In this document: piece by piece, positions 46,032 to 56,478 of the stretch
Position numbering within the stretch: position 1 is the stretch's first letter
How the letters are laid out: the number at the start of each line of letters is the position of its first letter
Assembly: GCA_016845175.1 (NCBI GenBank)
Contig: JAERTD010000103.1
Location: forward strand, 1 to 64,000
DNA length: 64,000 nt
Reading direction: 5' to 3'
From: Bacteroidota bacterium
GTDB lineage: Bacteria > Bacteroidota > Bacteroidia > Bacteroidales > F082
The notes under the pieces: generated by a model
What the model was told of the DNA's origin: nothing
Database searches by the model: none
The model's input: only the letters and a program-made list of their open reading frames with translations
Made by a program: the position numbers and the translations under genes

Positions 46032-46049
46032 TTTCTTTTGCAAAAGAAA
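46032..46049. repeat. Perfect palindrome after the DUF3108 gene
   Basis: TTTCTTTTGCAAAAGAAA, an 18-bp perfect palindrome 15 bp after the stop. As RNA it can pair only if the centre opens, so it is a weak terminator candidate. It is otherwise unexplained. Confidence 0.3.
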
Positions 46050-46276
46050 GGTCATTGTTTCAGCTTCCATCATTGAAGTTCTTCTTGGCTTTTTGAATTT
46101 AGGCATTATATTTGCTCCTGTCAGCAATATGATTGTCCATTTCACTTTTATCTGATCATTTACAATCTGTAACAACTCCATTGAAGAAACTGTTATGGAC
46201 TTACCTATTAATCATGTAATAGAATCACCATGGATTAACCGTTAATAAATATCCTGGCACCAAAAAACCGAAAAAC

Positions 46277-49200
46277 ATGAGATACTTATTTAGTTTTCTT
46301 AGCTTAAGCCTGCTTGTATTGTTTCTATCTGCATTTTTCAACCCTCCCAAGGAAACAGATTATGAAAAGCATTGGGTGGAAGTGGAAAACCTGTTGAAAA
46401 AGGGTTTGCCGAAATCGGCCCTGCAGCATGTGGATGAAATCTATGCTGCAGCCAAAGGCTCAGGAAATGAGGAACAAAGTATCAAAGCGCTGATATACAT
46501 CGTTAAGCTAAAGAGCCAGTATGAAGAAGATGTCCTGATCAAAGCCATTAAGCGTTATGAAAAGGAGCTGGAAATTGCCAGTCCCACAGAGGCTTCCTTA
46601 CTGCAAACACTCATCGCAGAGCTCTACCAAAACTATTTTACGAACAACAGATGGGCCATATACGACAGGGCTCAAATATTTGATGATCCAAGCGAAGATA
46701 TCAGCAGTTGGGATGCCGTTCATTTTCAAAAAACCATAGGTAAGTATTATTTGGAATCGGTAAGTCAGACAGAATTGCTTCAGGGTATAGAATTAAAAAG
46801 TTTCGCTGATATTTTGGTTGAAAAAGATGCTTCAGATTTTTCACTGTGGCCCAGCTTATATGATTTATTGGCACAACGAGCCATTCAATATTATTCGGAA
46901 AGAGATCCATTGTCTCAGTCGGAGTTTTCCTTTTCTGAAAAAGACAGCCTGCTGTTTGCTTCACCCAAAGTATTTGTTGGGATGGATCTGTCAACCTATG
47001 ATAATGAACAGGCAAGTGTAAAAACACTGAAACTTTTCCAGCAATTAACAAAGCTGCATCTGCACAAAAATCAAACAGAGGCCTTGGTAGATTTAGAATT
47101 AAGGCGTTTGCAATTTTTGAGAAATCATTCTTCCTCATCAGAATTTTCTAAAAAGAAGTATGAAGAAAGCCTGGAGAAACTGCTGGAAATCTATCAATCT
47201 GAAGCTGTATCTGTTCCCATAAGCATTGATCTGGCCAGTTCATTGGTTGAATCAAGGATTTCAGGAGAGACCCGATCAGAAAAATCTGAGGCTGCCAGCA
47301 GAGGCTTAAAAGCCCTTGAACTTTTTGAAGATGCAGTTAAAAACTTTCCTGAACATCCAGGTATTAATATTTGCAAGAATGCCATTGCCGAAATCAAACA
47401 TCCTTATTTTGATTTTCAAGTGGCTTCAGTGGTGTTGCCGGAGCAACCCATTTTAAGCCTGATCAGATATAAGCATACGACCAAGCTCTTCTTTAAAATT
47501 GTTGCCCTTGACCCTGAGGAAGTATATAAGAAACGGAATATGAGACAGTACCTTGAAGGTATGCAGGAGTTCCTGAAGAAGGAAGCTATAGTCTCCTGGG
47601 AACAAGAACTTCCGGCAGTCTCCGACTATCTCAGACACAGTACAGAAATTGCCTTGCCTGAATTGCCCCTGGGTTATTATGCAGTGTATGTGTCATCAGA
47701 TCCTGAATTTGGAAAAGAGACCCCCATGGGCTTTCAATTGCTATGGGTGAGTCGTTTGAGTTATCTCTCAAAAGAAAATCCAAAAACCGGTCAGGTTGAA
47801 ATGTATGTACTTGACCGTGAGTCCGGGAAACCCATCTCTGGAGTCGATATGGAAGTATACTCTTATGAATATAAGGGTCGCGAAAGAAGAAGACAACGTG
47901 AGTTTGTGGGAAGTTACCAAACCAATACCGAGGGTTATGTAGCATTGGAATCCTTTGGTAACCAAAACAGGGGGCGTTATCAAATCATAATTAAAAAAGC
48001 TGAGGACCGATATGATTCCGAAGACTATATGAGTTTTTGGAAGAACGATCATTCGCCCACCGTTAACAAAACACATTTTTTCACCGACCGCGCCATTTAC
48101 CGGCCCGGGCAAACCGTACATTTTAAAGGAATCATGACCCGAAAAACGGGTGATGAAAACCAGCTCAGAACAGACATGCCCACTGAGGTAGAGTTTCTGG
48201 ATGCCAACCGAAAAATGGTGTCCAAAAGCAATTTTATCAGTAATGATTATGGATCATTTCATGGATCATTTGTCATTCCTTTGGGTAGTTTAAATGGCAG
48301 AATGACCATTAAAAATGAATCCTCCAGTATTGGATTTATGGTGGAATCCTATAAGCGACCCACCTTCCAGGTCACTTTCGACAGTATTGACACGCAATAT
48401 AAATTGGGTGAAACAATTGATATAACAGGGAGGGCAGAAGACTTTGCAGGCAGTGCGGTTTCTGATGCGAGGGTAAGCTATCGTATCACCCGTATGGCTC
48501 ATATACCACAACCCTATTACCGCAGGTCTGTCTATATTCCATGGCCCCTTTTAAACAGGGAAATAGAAATAGATCATGGCCTAAGCACTACCAGGACTGA
48601 TGGCAGTTTCCCACTTAGTTTTATGGCTCTGGCTCAACCGGGTATTGCAGCTGATCTTGATGCGCTGTATACTTTTAAAATTTATGTGGAAATTTCTGAT
48701 ATCACAGGTGAAGTACAAGTCACACAAACCAGGATACAGGTAGGTGCTACAGCCTTACAATTGGCAATCAATTTGCCGGATCAATCCATGATCGATCGTG
48801 AAAACACATCAGGGATACAACTCAGTGCCACCAATTATTCAGGTTTGCCTCAAAATGTATCGGCTAAACTCACATTATTTAAACTAAGTCCTCCCGACCG
48901 CCTGTTGAAAAACAGAAGCTGGGAAGAACCGGATATATACAGTCTTTCTAAAGAAGCCTTTAACGAATTGTTTCCTCATATCCCATACAAGGATGAGCTT
49001 GAAAAAGAGAACTGGCCTAAAACAAAAATAAGTAGTACTTCTTTCAGCTTTACAGGAAAACAATGGGTTTTTCAGGATGAACTGAAAACACTGGATCCGG
49101 GCGTCTATCAACTCAGACTGGAAACCACCAATGATTTTGGTGAAGAAACAAGCACTGAAGCCTTTTTTACACTTTATTCTTCCCAAAGCAAAAAGCCGGC

Positions 49201-52200
49201 CGGAAATCCTGTCTTCTGGGCCTCACTTAATAAGACCAAAGCTGAACCCGGAGAGACTGTCCAATTATTAGTTGGAAGTATGGCAAAGAAAAGCCATATG
49301 GTCTATGAAATATATTCAGGTGATGTCCATCCACGCAGGCAATGGGTAAGTCTGAATCGCAACCAAAAAACCATTGACATTCCTATTACAGAAGCCGATC
49401 GGGGCAATATTTATGTACTGGTCCATATGGTGCGGTTTAATCAGATATATTCCAAAGAATTTGTGATCCATGTGCCTTTTACCAATAAAAAACTGGATAT
49501 TTCCATCGAAACCTTCCGCGACCATTTAAGTCCGGGAATGGAGGAAGAATGGCGGATAACTCTCAAAGATTATCAAGGTGCTCACCCTGCCACTGAAGTG
49601 CTTACAGCCATGTATGACGCCTCTCTTGATCAGTTTGTTGAAAACCAATGGTCCATGCATTTGTTTCAGGCCAAACACTCTCCCAATGGCTTTCACGGTC
49701 AGGGTTTTTCTACCCTGCTATCACAAAAAATGTATGAACAATGGGTAAAACAGTTGCCCGTGGAAAGAAAAACTTATCCTTCCATCGAGTCTTTCTACAG
49801 TCAGCGTGGCTATGTAAGAGGAGCCCATGGAACTCCTGAGATTTTTGTGGATGGCATTTCTTTGGAAATGGTTGACAATGAAGCAGCATCTACAAAGGAA
49901 GAGCTTAATGTAAAAACATCAGATGCAAATGCCATGGGAAGCTCTGTTGTGGAAGAAGAAATTCCTGAACCCATGGTAAGCGCACCCTTGCGATCGAATT
50001 TTCAGGAAACAGCCTTTTTCTATCCCCAATTAAAAACCGATGAAAAAGGTCAGTTGGTCTTTAGCTTTACCACTCCCGATGCATTGACAGAATGGAAGTT
50101 GATGGTGTTGGCCCACAATGCAGCGCTTCAAACTGGTATGCTGGAAAAGAAAATTAAGTCCTCCAAGCCACTGATGGTGATGCCACATGCGCCCTTATAT
50201 GTGAGGCAGGGTGATCAGCTGGATTTCAGTGCCAAGGTGGTCAATTTCACTGATACTAGCATGAAAGTGAATGTTTGGATTGAGTTCTATGACCCTCTAA
50301 GCAACAAAGGTTTGCATATCTTTTCAAAACCTCAGGCCAAATCAATACCAGTTCAGCTCAAGGCCAAAGAAAATACTCAACTAAGCTGGCGTATTATTAT
50401 TCCAGATAGTCTCAGTATGTTGGCCTATCGGATAAAGGCTGTAGGAGCTGATTTTACCGATGGAGAAGAGCGGGCTATCCCTGTATTGACCAATAGAATG
50501 CTGGTTACCGAAACCATTCCCATTTTTGTGAATGCCAATGAAACAAGACAGTTTCATTTTGATGGTCTGATTCAGACCGGGAAATTCATGGGATTGGTTA
50601 GTCGCAAAGATTACAGATATACTCTGGAGTTTACATCAAACCCTGCCTGGTATGCCATTCAGGCCTTACCGGTTCTCAATATGCCAACCTATGAAAGTGT
50701 TGACAATCTGTTCCGTGTGTATTATAGCAACAGCCTCTCTTCTTTCATAATCAACAGCCAGCCCCACATCCAACAAGTCTTTGAAAGTTGGAAATCCACC
50801 AGCCCGGAAGCCTTTTATTCAAACCTTCAAAAGAATGAATCGCTTAAGTCCGCACTGTTAAAAGCCACACCCTGGGTGTTGGAAGCTGAATCAGAATCTG
50901 AACAAAAGAGAAGAATTGGTGTTTTATTCGACCTCAACCGTTTGGCAGGAGAAAAGAGTGCTGTGTTGAGCAAACTTCAAAAAGCTCAGTTGGCATCAGG
51001 AGCATGGCCCTGGTTCAAAGGGGGGCGTGAGAATACCCATATCACACAGTCGGTGGTTATCGGATTGGCTAAATTATCCGATAAATCGGTGATTAATCTC
51101 CAAGAAGACGCCAGCCTAAAGGCCATGTTAAGGCGTGCCGTTAAATACCTGGACAAGGATCTCAGGGAGGAATACAACCTGCTATTGAAAACGGAGGGGA
51201 AAAAACTTGAAAAACACCAGCTCTCGGCTTCCAGAATCCAATACCTCTATGCCCGCACCCTTTTACTCGATGACATCCCACTGGCCAGTGCCAGCAAGCA
51301 GGCTTTCTCGTTTTACGAAAAACAAATGAAAAAATACTGGCTCAAACACAGCAATCTGCTACAGGCCATGTCAGCCTTAAGTTTGTATAAACTGGGGCAT
51401 AGGAATGAAGCTGAAGCCATCATTCGTTCCTTAACTGAGCGTTCGCTTCAAGATGAGGAAATGGGTATGTACTGGAAAAACAACACTTCCTGGTATTGGT
51501 ATCAGGCTCCGGTTGAGACGCAGGCCATAATAATTGAAGCTTTTAACACGATTCAGCGTGATTCAAGAGCCGTGGAATTAATGAAAATCTGGTTGCTGAA
51601 GCAAAAGCAAACCACCAGTTGGAACAACGGTGCTGCCACAGCTGATGCCATTTTTTCCTTGCTGTTTTCAGGGCAAAATATGCTTTCAGAGACCCAAATG
51701 CCTGACATAAGTGTAGGTGGAACAAAGCTTGATGTATCACAGTCCTCAGATCTTCAGGCCGAAGCCGGAAGTGGTTATTTCAAAACGACCTGGTCCAGCA
51801 GCCAGATCACCCCGGAACTCGGAGATATTAGTGTGAGCAATCCCAATCCTCAGCTTTCCTGGGGAGCGGCCTATTGGCAGTATTTCGAGGATTTGGACAA
51901 GATTTCATCTGCACAATCACCCTTGAGCATTGACAAAAAACTCTACAGGGAAGTGCAGAATGATGAGGGACCTGTGTTGCATGAATTATCAGAAGGGCAG
52001 GCATTGAAAACCGGTGACAAAATCATGGTAAGGCTTATCATTACAAGCGATCGAACTATGGAATATGTTCATTTATCAGATATGCGTGCTACGGCATTTG
52101 AAGCCTTGTCCATTACATCTGGACACCACTATTCGGCTGGATTGTCATACTACATAAACAAAACTGATGTGGCTACGGACTTCTTCATCCGTTACCTTAA

Positions 52201-52339
52201 TAAAGGGAGTTATGTACTTGAATATCCGGTTTATGTAACCCAATCAGGGAATTTCACCAATGGAATTGCCAGCATTCAATGTTTGTATGCCCCTGAATTT
52301 GCGGCTCACTCCAAAGGATTTCGGGTAGAAGTAGAGTAG
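46277..52339 (+). CDS. Bacterial alpha-2-macroglobulin family protein without thioester
   Basis: This exported protein has 2020 residues and a signal peptide (FLSLSLLVLFLSAFF). An N-terminal helical region precedes macroglobulin domains, with the MG2 signature FFTDRAIYRPGQTVHFKG near residue 600. The A2M core starts around 1242 (FQETAFFYPQLKTDEKGQLVFSF and LTEWKLMVLAHN), and the helical thioester-domain region follows (MPTYESVDNLFRVYY near 1470, then AWPWFKGGREN). Where thioester forms have Cys-x-Glu-Gln this protein has no Cys, so it cannot trap proteases covalently. Alpha-2-macroglobulins are thought to guard the periplasm or envelope against proteases. The partner pbpC, often adjacent, is absent here. 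The four-base gap to the convergent acetyltransferase leaves no room for a separate terminator. Confidence 0.88.
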   Translation: MRYLFSFLSLSLLVLFLSAFFNPPKETDYEKHWVEVENLLKKGLPKSALQHVDEIYAAAKGSGNEEQSIKALIYIVKLKSQYEEDVLIKAIKRYEKELEIASPTEASLLQTLIAELYQNYFTNNRWAIYDRAQIFDDPSEDISSWDAVHFQKTIGKYYLESVSQTELLQGIELKSFADILVEKDASDFSLWPSLYDLLAQRAIQYYSERDPLSQSEFSFSEKDSLLFASPKVFVGMDLSTYDNEQASVKTLKLFQQLTKLHLHKNQTEALVDLELRRLQFLRNHSSSSEFSKKKYEESLEKLLEIYQSEAVSVPISIDLASSLVESRISGETRSEKSEAASRGLKALELFEDAVKNFPEHPGINICKNAIAEIKHPYFDFQVASVVLPEQPILSLIRYKHTTKLFFKIVALDPEEVYKKRNMRQYLEGMQEFLKKEAIVSWEQELPAVSDYLRHSTEIALPELPLGYYAVYVSSDPEFGKETPMGFQLLWVSRLSYLSKENPKTGQVEMYVLDRESGKPISGVDMEVYSYEYKGRERRRQREFVGSYQTNTEGYVALESFGNQNRGRYQIIIKKAEDRYDSEDYMSFWKNDHSPTVNKTHFFTDRAIYRPGQTVHFKGIMTRKTGDENQLRTDMPTEVEFLDANRKMVSKSNFISNDYGSFHGSFVIPLGSLNGRMTIKNESSSIGFMVESYKRPTFQVTFDSIDTQYKLGETIDITGRAEDFAGSAVSDARVSYRITRMAHIPQPYYRRSVYIPWPLLNREIEIDHGLSTTRTDGSFPLSFMALAQPGIAADLDALYTFKIYVEISDITGEVQVTQTRIQVGATALQLAINLPDQSMIDRENTSGIQLSATNYSGLPQNVSAKLTLFKLSPPDRLLKNRSWEEPDIYSLSKEAFNELFPHIPYKDELEKENWPKTKISSTSFSFTGKQWVFQDELKTLDPGVYQLRLETTNDFGEETSTEAFFTLYSSQSKKPAGNPVFWASLNKTKAEPGETVQLLVGSMAKKSHMVYEIYSGDVHPRRQWVSLNRNQKTIDIPITEADRGNIYVLVHMVRFNQIYSKEFVIHVPFTNKKLDISIETFRDHLSPGMEEEWRITLKDYQGAHPATEVLTAMYDASLDQFVENQWSMHLFQAKHSPNGFHGQGFSTLLSQKMYEQWVKQLPVERKTYPSIESFYSQRGYVRGAHGTPEIFVDGISLEMVDNEAASTKEELNVKTSDANAMGSSVVEEEIPEPMVSAPLRSNFQETAFFYPQLKTDEKGQLVFSFTTPDALTEWKLMVLAHNAALQTGMLEKKIKSSKPLMVMPHAPLYVRQGDQLDFSAKVVNFTDTSMKVNVWIEFYDPLSNKGLHIFSKPQAKSIPVQLKAKENTQLSWRIIIPDSLSMLAYRIKAVGADFTDGEERAIPVLTNRMLVTETIPIFVNANETRQFHFDGLIQTGKFMGLVSRKDYRYTLEFTSNPAWYAIQALPVLNMPTYESVDNLFRVYYSNSLSSFIINSQPHIQQVFESWKSTSPEAFYSNLQKNESLKSALLKATPWVLEAESESEQKRRIGVLFDLNRLAGEKSAVLSKLQKAQLASGAWPWFKGGRENTHITQSVVIGLAKLSDKSVINLQEDASLKAMLRRAVKYLDKDLREEYNLLLKTEGKKLEKHQLSASRIQYLYARTLLLDDIPLASASKQAFSFYEKQMKKYWLKHSNLLQAMSALSLYKLGHRNEAEAIIRSLTERSLQDEEMGMYWKNNTSWYWYQAPVETQAIIIEAFNTIQRDSRAVELMKIWLLKQKQTTSWNNGAATADAIFSLLFSGQNMLSETQMPDISVGGTKLDVSQSSDLQAEAGSGYFKTTWSSSQITPELGDISVSNPNPQLSWGAAYWQYFEDLDKISSAQSPLSIDKKLYREVQNDEGPVLHELSEGQALKTGDKIMVRLIITSDRTMEYVHLSDMRATAFEALSITSGHHYSAGLSYYINKTDVATDFFIRYLNKGSYVLEYPVYVTQSGNFTNGIASIQCLYAPEFAAHSKGFRVEVE

Positions 52340-52343
52340 TGAT

Positions 52344-52778
52344 TTATATTTCCGGGAATTTCCTTTTGGTCAGGTAATGTATGCCTTCGAAGGGAATATA
52401 TCCCATGCGTTGAAAGGCTTCAAAGGATTCTATATTATAGGCCTCTATCTGACAGGCATAGATGAATATTTCCTGATCTGCAAGCCATTGTTCAGCCGCT
52501 TCCACCAGTTTTCTGGCCAAACCTTGTCTGCGATATGGTCTCAAAACAGCCAGCCGATTGATCCAGCCTTTTCGCCCATCATGGGTAATCAAAACACTGG
52601 CAATGTATTCTTGTCGTAGCTTAAGGAAGAGTATATGTGCACTCCCCTGCTTCACTTCTTTTTCGATGTGTTCTTTCCTATCCCTGCCCATGGGTTTGTA
52701 AGGCAAATCAGATTGCTCCCATAAATCAATGAGTGCCTCATAATCACCTGATTGATAGGCTACGATAGAGTGGTCCAT
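52344..52778 (-). CDS. GNAT family N-acetyltransferase
   Basis: It transfers acetyl from acetyl-CoA to an amine. The 144 residues cover one GNAT domain: HDGRKGWINRLAVLRPYRRQGLARKLVEAAE carries the R-R-x-G-x-A acetyl-CoA loop, and NIESFEAFQRMGYIPF is the usual C-terminal end. There is no signal peptide. The substrate is unknown. Its start is 1 bp after the LRR gene stop, so it is the last gene of that operon, which is odd because the other products are exported. Confidence 0.88.
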   Translation of the reverse strand: MDHSIVAYQSGDYEALIDLWEQSDLPYKPMGRDRKEHIEKEVKQGSAHILFLKLRQEYIASVLITHDGRKGWINRLAVLRPYRRQGLARKLVEAAEQWLADQEIFIYACQIEAYNIESFEAFQRMGYIPFEGIHYLTKRKFPEI

Positions 52779-52779
52779 T

Positions 52780-55440
52780 TTAGTAGAATATGACTTCGAT
52801 TTGTGGGTTTGCAGCTTTAAAACTGTTCACCTTTGATGAATTCAAGCCTGTATTGTGGCAACGAAGCTCCTGCAAATGCTTCAACCCCATAATGGGTTTC
52901 AGGCTTCTCACTTTTGTATTGCTGATCTGCAGACTTTCCAATTCCTGCAATCCACTCAGGTATTTCAGATTTTTAATTTTAGTTCCTGCCAGGTTCAGAC
53001 GCTTTAGCCCTGATAGATTTTCCAGTATTTGTATGTCAGATACTGAGGTGTTTTCCAGGTTTAAATGTTGCAGTTCTTTTAAAGCATCTATCCCTGTAAG
53101 ATCGGCAATGGGGTTGTTTGGGAGCATCAGTTCCCTCAGGTATTGATGTTTGAAAAGAGGAGAGATATCTGAAACTGCTGTATTATTCAACTGCAAGGTT
53201 TTCAACCAATGAAAGGGTCGAACAACATCCAAATGACGTATGCCCAAACTGTTTTCAATCAGCAATTCGTCGAGATTGACCAACTCTTGCAGTTGTTCCC
53301 GGCTCGGAGCATCAGCTAAATCCAGTTGTTCTCGGAAAACCTTTTGCCAGTCTTCATCCAGAGCTTCCCACCAAAGAGACAATGCATCAGATTGATATAT
53401 TACCAGGCATTGGGGCTGCTTTGGTTTAAAAGCGTAAACCGCTTCTGCCTTAACGGCAGATTTGTTGCAATAAATATACTCCAACTGCTTGTTATTATTC
53501 AAGGGTGACAAGTTTGAAACAGCAGTCTTTTCAATATGTAAACGAGACAAATGTGGCCAATTGGCCAATACACTAAGATCGCTCACCTGTGTTCCGTCAA
53601 TATTAAAATAACGAATATTGCTGAGGCCGGAAATCTCTTCAATTCCTATAATAGGCGTATGTTCCACATTCAACCATTCGAGGCGATGTAACATACTGAG
53701 GGGAGCCAGGCTGGTAACAAAAGGTTTGTACTTAAGGTCCAGACTGCTTATCATGATGATCTGATGCAGGTCTTCTGTGGTTATTTCTGAGCCGGAGGTA
53801 ATTTGTTTTTTTAAGGCTTGTTGCCACTGAGCGCCCAGCGAATTCCACCAATCAAATAAGTCTTCTGTATTGTAAACCACCAAACAACCGCTGTTCTTTT
53901 CCATGAATTGCTGGGCGGTGTTCTGATCAATATTTGAGTGATCACAGTAAACAAAACGAAGCTTTTCTAAGCTCAGCAATGGATCCAGGTTTCCAATGGA
54001 AGTGGCATTGGCTTGCAATACCTTCAATTGCTTCACCTCTGAGAGCGGTTCCAAATCAGAAACCTTAGTGCTGTCTATATTCAGATGCTCCAGAGATAGC
54101 AGATAACCCACTGAATTCAGGCGGGTCATATTTGTATGGGATACATTTAAATCGGTCAGGTGTTTCAGTTCTCTCAGGGGTTCACAGGATTGAATGGCCG
54201 TAGCTGCTACATTTAGCTGTTGTAAACTTTCCAGGTGGGCAAGTGCTTCCAGGGAATTGATTTTTGTATGACTTAAATTCAAACTCTCCAGATTCCTGAA
54301 ATTGGCCATAACATCAATGTTCATCAGCATGGTTTTTGAGGCATCAAGTGCTTTTAAACTCGACATATATCTCAAGGGTTCCAAAGAAGTCAGCGGACTT
54401 CCTGAACAATTGATACTGGCCAGCTTGTTCAGGTTACGTAAGGGAGTTAAATCGTCTATCAGGGTATTGGAAAAATCAAGAGATTCCAATTCCGTTAGCT
54501 CTGAAAGGGGATTCAAATTTCCCAACATCATATTATTGGAAACATCAACTGCTTTCATATTCTTGAATGATTGCAGTTGAAAGTAAAGAGTCTCGGTATT
54601 GGCAGCAATGGTATCCGGCAGCTCCCTGAACAAAGTATCCGTATGTACATAAAAGCTTACGGAATCGTTCCATAGTTCTTTATGGGACATGAGCAGGAGC
54701 GTATCCTGATTGACCACCAGGAAAGTATCAGCCTGAATGAGAGGCACCCATCTTTTAACCACCATGCTGCTGTCGGAAAAAGACATCACAGTGTTAAAAG
54801 GCAGGGTATCGAAAACAAGTTGTGGTGATCCAAAGAAATCGCGCCAGGTATCCGGCATATTGGCCCACCAATACCTCAATGATTCTTTTGCATTTAGTTT
54901 GGTGGTATAAACACTTGCTATTTTTAAATCCTTTCGGTAATGATCCAGGTTGATTTCGAAATACCTTACCTGATTATTATCAAGGGTGTCCTCATTAACT
55001 GTTATCCCGGTCAGGTGTCTATCAACCGTCAATTTAAAATATAATTGTCCGAAATCATTAACCAATTGTTCCACATCTGTTACTTCAAACCGAAACTTAA
55101 CTTCTTTAAAGAAAAAATCTACATCCTTTAAATAGGCCTGCACATCCTTATTCAACGGAGTTTCCCGGTTATCGTCAAGGTCGTCTTCAATTTGAACTTC
55201 GTCATCCTTGAAGTATTTTGCATAGCTATCGTTAATCACGATATCTTTTTCAGAAGCCAGCTCAGCTGGATCGCCTAAGAAATTCAGGCTGCCTTCAAAG
55301 AAATGTATGAGTTGCTTGCTCTGCTCAGCATAAGTCTTGATTTCATCTGCCGACAATTGAGTTGTTTCCTGTGCACGAAGCAGGGCCAGTGTACAGCTAA
55401 ACCAAAGAACGAGTATGAGGGTTATTGATCTAAGGTACAT
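52780..55440 (-). CDS. Secreted leucine-rich-repeat protein built from three capped modules
   Basis: Its 886 residues start with a signal peptide (LILVLWFSCTLALLRAQ). LRRs of the 22-residue internalin-like type (L..L..LNVS.T.I..L.PL) fill about 284-505, 565-665 and 720-870. Each block is preceded by a tryptophan-rich element: L-R-Y-W-W...W (191), L-F-D-W-W-N-S-L...W-Q (531), L-S-L-W-W-E-A-L...W-Q (690). Each block ends in the same cap: a C-x-x-(S/T) turn, then F-x(4-5)-P or G, then CLVVY (519-523), CLVIY (678-682) or IEVIFY (881-886). So the protein is a tandem of three modules. The N-terminal 180 residues resemble the short secreted proteins upstream. A protein-binding role is likely; the partner is unknown. 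It overlaps the upstream gene by 19 bp. Confidence 0.85.
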   Translation of the reverse strand: MYLRSITLILVLWFSCTLALLRAQETTQLSADEIKTYAEQSKQLIHFFEGSLNFLGDPAELASEKDIVINDSYAKYFKDDEVQIEDDLDDNRETPLNKDVQAYLKDVDFFFKEVKFRFEVTDVEQLVNDFGQLYFKLTVDRHLTGITVNEDTLDNNQVRYFEINLDHYRKDLKIASVYTTKLNAKESLRYWWANMPDTWRDFFGSPQLVFDTLPFNTVMSFSDSSMVVKRWVPLIQADTFLVVNQDTLLLMSHKELWNDSVSFYVHTDTLFRELPDTIAANTETLYFQLQSFKNMKAVDVSNNMMLGNLNPLSELTELESLDFSNTLIDDLTPLRNLNKLASINCSGSPLTSLEPLRYMSSLKALDASKTMLMNIDVMANFRNLESLNLSHTKINSLEALAHLESLQQLNVAATAIQSCEPLRELKHLTDLNVSHTNMTRLNSVGYLLSLEHLNIDSTKVSDLEPLSEVKQLKVLQANATSIGNLDPLLSLEKLRFVYCDHSNIDQNTAQQFMEKNSGCLVVYNTEDLFDWWNSLGAQWQQALKKQITSGSEITTEDLHQIIMISSLDLKYKPFVTSLAPLSMLHRLEWLNVEHTPIIGIEEISGLSNIRYFNIDGTQVSDLSVLANWPHLSRLHIEKTAVSNLSPLNNNKQLEYIYCNKSAVKAEAVYAFKPKQPQCLVIYQSDALSLWWEALDEDWQKVFREQLDLADAPSREQLQELVNLDELLIENSLGIRHLDVVRPFHWLKTLQLNNTAVSDISPLFKHQYLRELMLPNNPIADLTGIDALKELQHLNLENTSVSDIQILENLSGLKRLNLAGTKIKNLKYLSGLQELESLQISNTKVRSLKPIMGLKHLQELRCHNTGLNSSKVNSFKAANPQIEVIFY

Positions 55441-56276
55441 AGTCGGTAGGCTTTAATAATTTGCTCCTTTTCTTCCTCATCCACATATTTCAAATTCGAT
55501 ATCAACCATCCCGAGTTGGTATCATCCCTGTTAAAATACGAAAGCTCAAAATACCATTTATCGATTTGAAGAAAATGAAACTTAACCGAATTGATACGTT
55601 TGAAATCGAGTTTTTCCGTTTTTAGCAGATAAAAAAACAGGCTTAGGTAATCAGGTTCGTAGGACTTGGAGGCATAATACTCAATATGAGCCTCGTCCTC
55701 CAATACTTTGTGGAGGTTCATGAAGTCCAATTCGTGGCTTTGAGGATGTAAAAATCGTTTGGCCTGCTCCAGTGTATCAGTTTCAGGAAACAAACTGTTT
55801 AACGAAGGATAATAGGCATTGCTGATGATCCACTTGGACCCAAGGTTCTCTTCCTCGAGTGTCAGGTAGAGGATGCCATCTACTTCTTTTCCCTTGGCAC
55901 TAAAGGTGACTGAAACCTCAGCGAACCAGTTTTTATCCAGAAATTTCAGAAACACGGGTGCCTTTTCAGCAGTTACATCTTCAATAAAATAGCTTTTAAG
56001 CTTACCTGATGTCCTCACATTATAGGCATCGAACATGGTAGGCAGAATTTTTTTTCGAAGATCGTGGTTATGATAGGCAGGGTCGCTAAGTGGTAAACGT
56101 TTCCCAAATTGATCCTCTTCCATATTGAAACGGCGAACAAACTGGCCCACTTGTTTATTCATTTTGTACAGGACAGTTTCATCCTCAGCATAACCATTAA
56201 ATGATTGGGTTTGGGCCTGAAGATGACATGAGGCAGTAATGAGTAGGCTGATGATCCAAAAGGTGGTTTTTTGCAT
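55422..56276 (-). CDS. Secreted protein of unknown function upstream of the LRR gene
   Basis: From the ATG at 56276 it has 284 residues and a signal peptide (FWIISLLITASCHLQAQ); a TTG at 56315 is in frame but lies before the signal. Two related beta-rich segments are visible: KNWFAEVSVTFSAKGKEVDGILYLTLEEE...KWIISNAYYPS and DKWYFELSYFNRDDTNSGWLISNLKYV. This suggests a duplicated NTF2-like or similar domain. I recognise no named family. The gene ends 19 bp inside the start of the LRR gene, so the two are translationally coupled and probably act together outside the cell membrane. Confidence 0.7.
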   Translation of the reverse strand: MQKTTFWIISLLITASCHLQAQTQSFNGYAEDETVLYKMNKQVGQFVRRFNMEEDQFGKRLPLSDPAYHNHDLRKKILPTMFDAYNVRTSGKLKSYFIEDVTAEKAPVFLKFLDKNWFAEVSVTFSAKGKEVDGILYLTLEEENLGSKWIISNAYYPSLNSLFPETDTLEQAKRFLHPQSHELDFMNLHKVLEDEAHIEYYASKSYEPDYLSLFFYLLKTEKLDFKRINSVKFHFLQIDKWYFELSYFNRDDTNSGWLISNLKYVDEEEKEQIIKAYRLCTLDQ

Positions 56277-56478
56277 GCCAGGAATTGTTTGGTCAAAATT
56301 AATGGTTTTGTTCAATTGGGAAATCTGGTCATATGACCAATAAAGGATTCATGGAAACTAATTATTCAGACCAGATTTATTCACTCATTAAATCACACAG
56401 CCATGCAGGCATAGACTTGTACTTATCCTTCCTTGGTAAATAAAAAAAACTGTTGGTAGTAAATGAGCTTAAGCAGAT

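Noticed and set aside
45987-46106. 39-codon minus-strand frame starting at 46106 (MPKFKKPRRTSMMEAETM...)
   Set aside because: It overlaps the 3' end of the DUF3108 gene and the palindrome, has no clear promoter, and its composition gives no strong sign of selection. Comparison with relatives could revive it.
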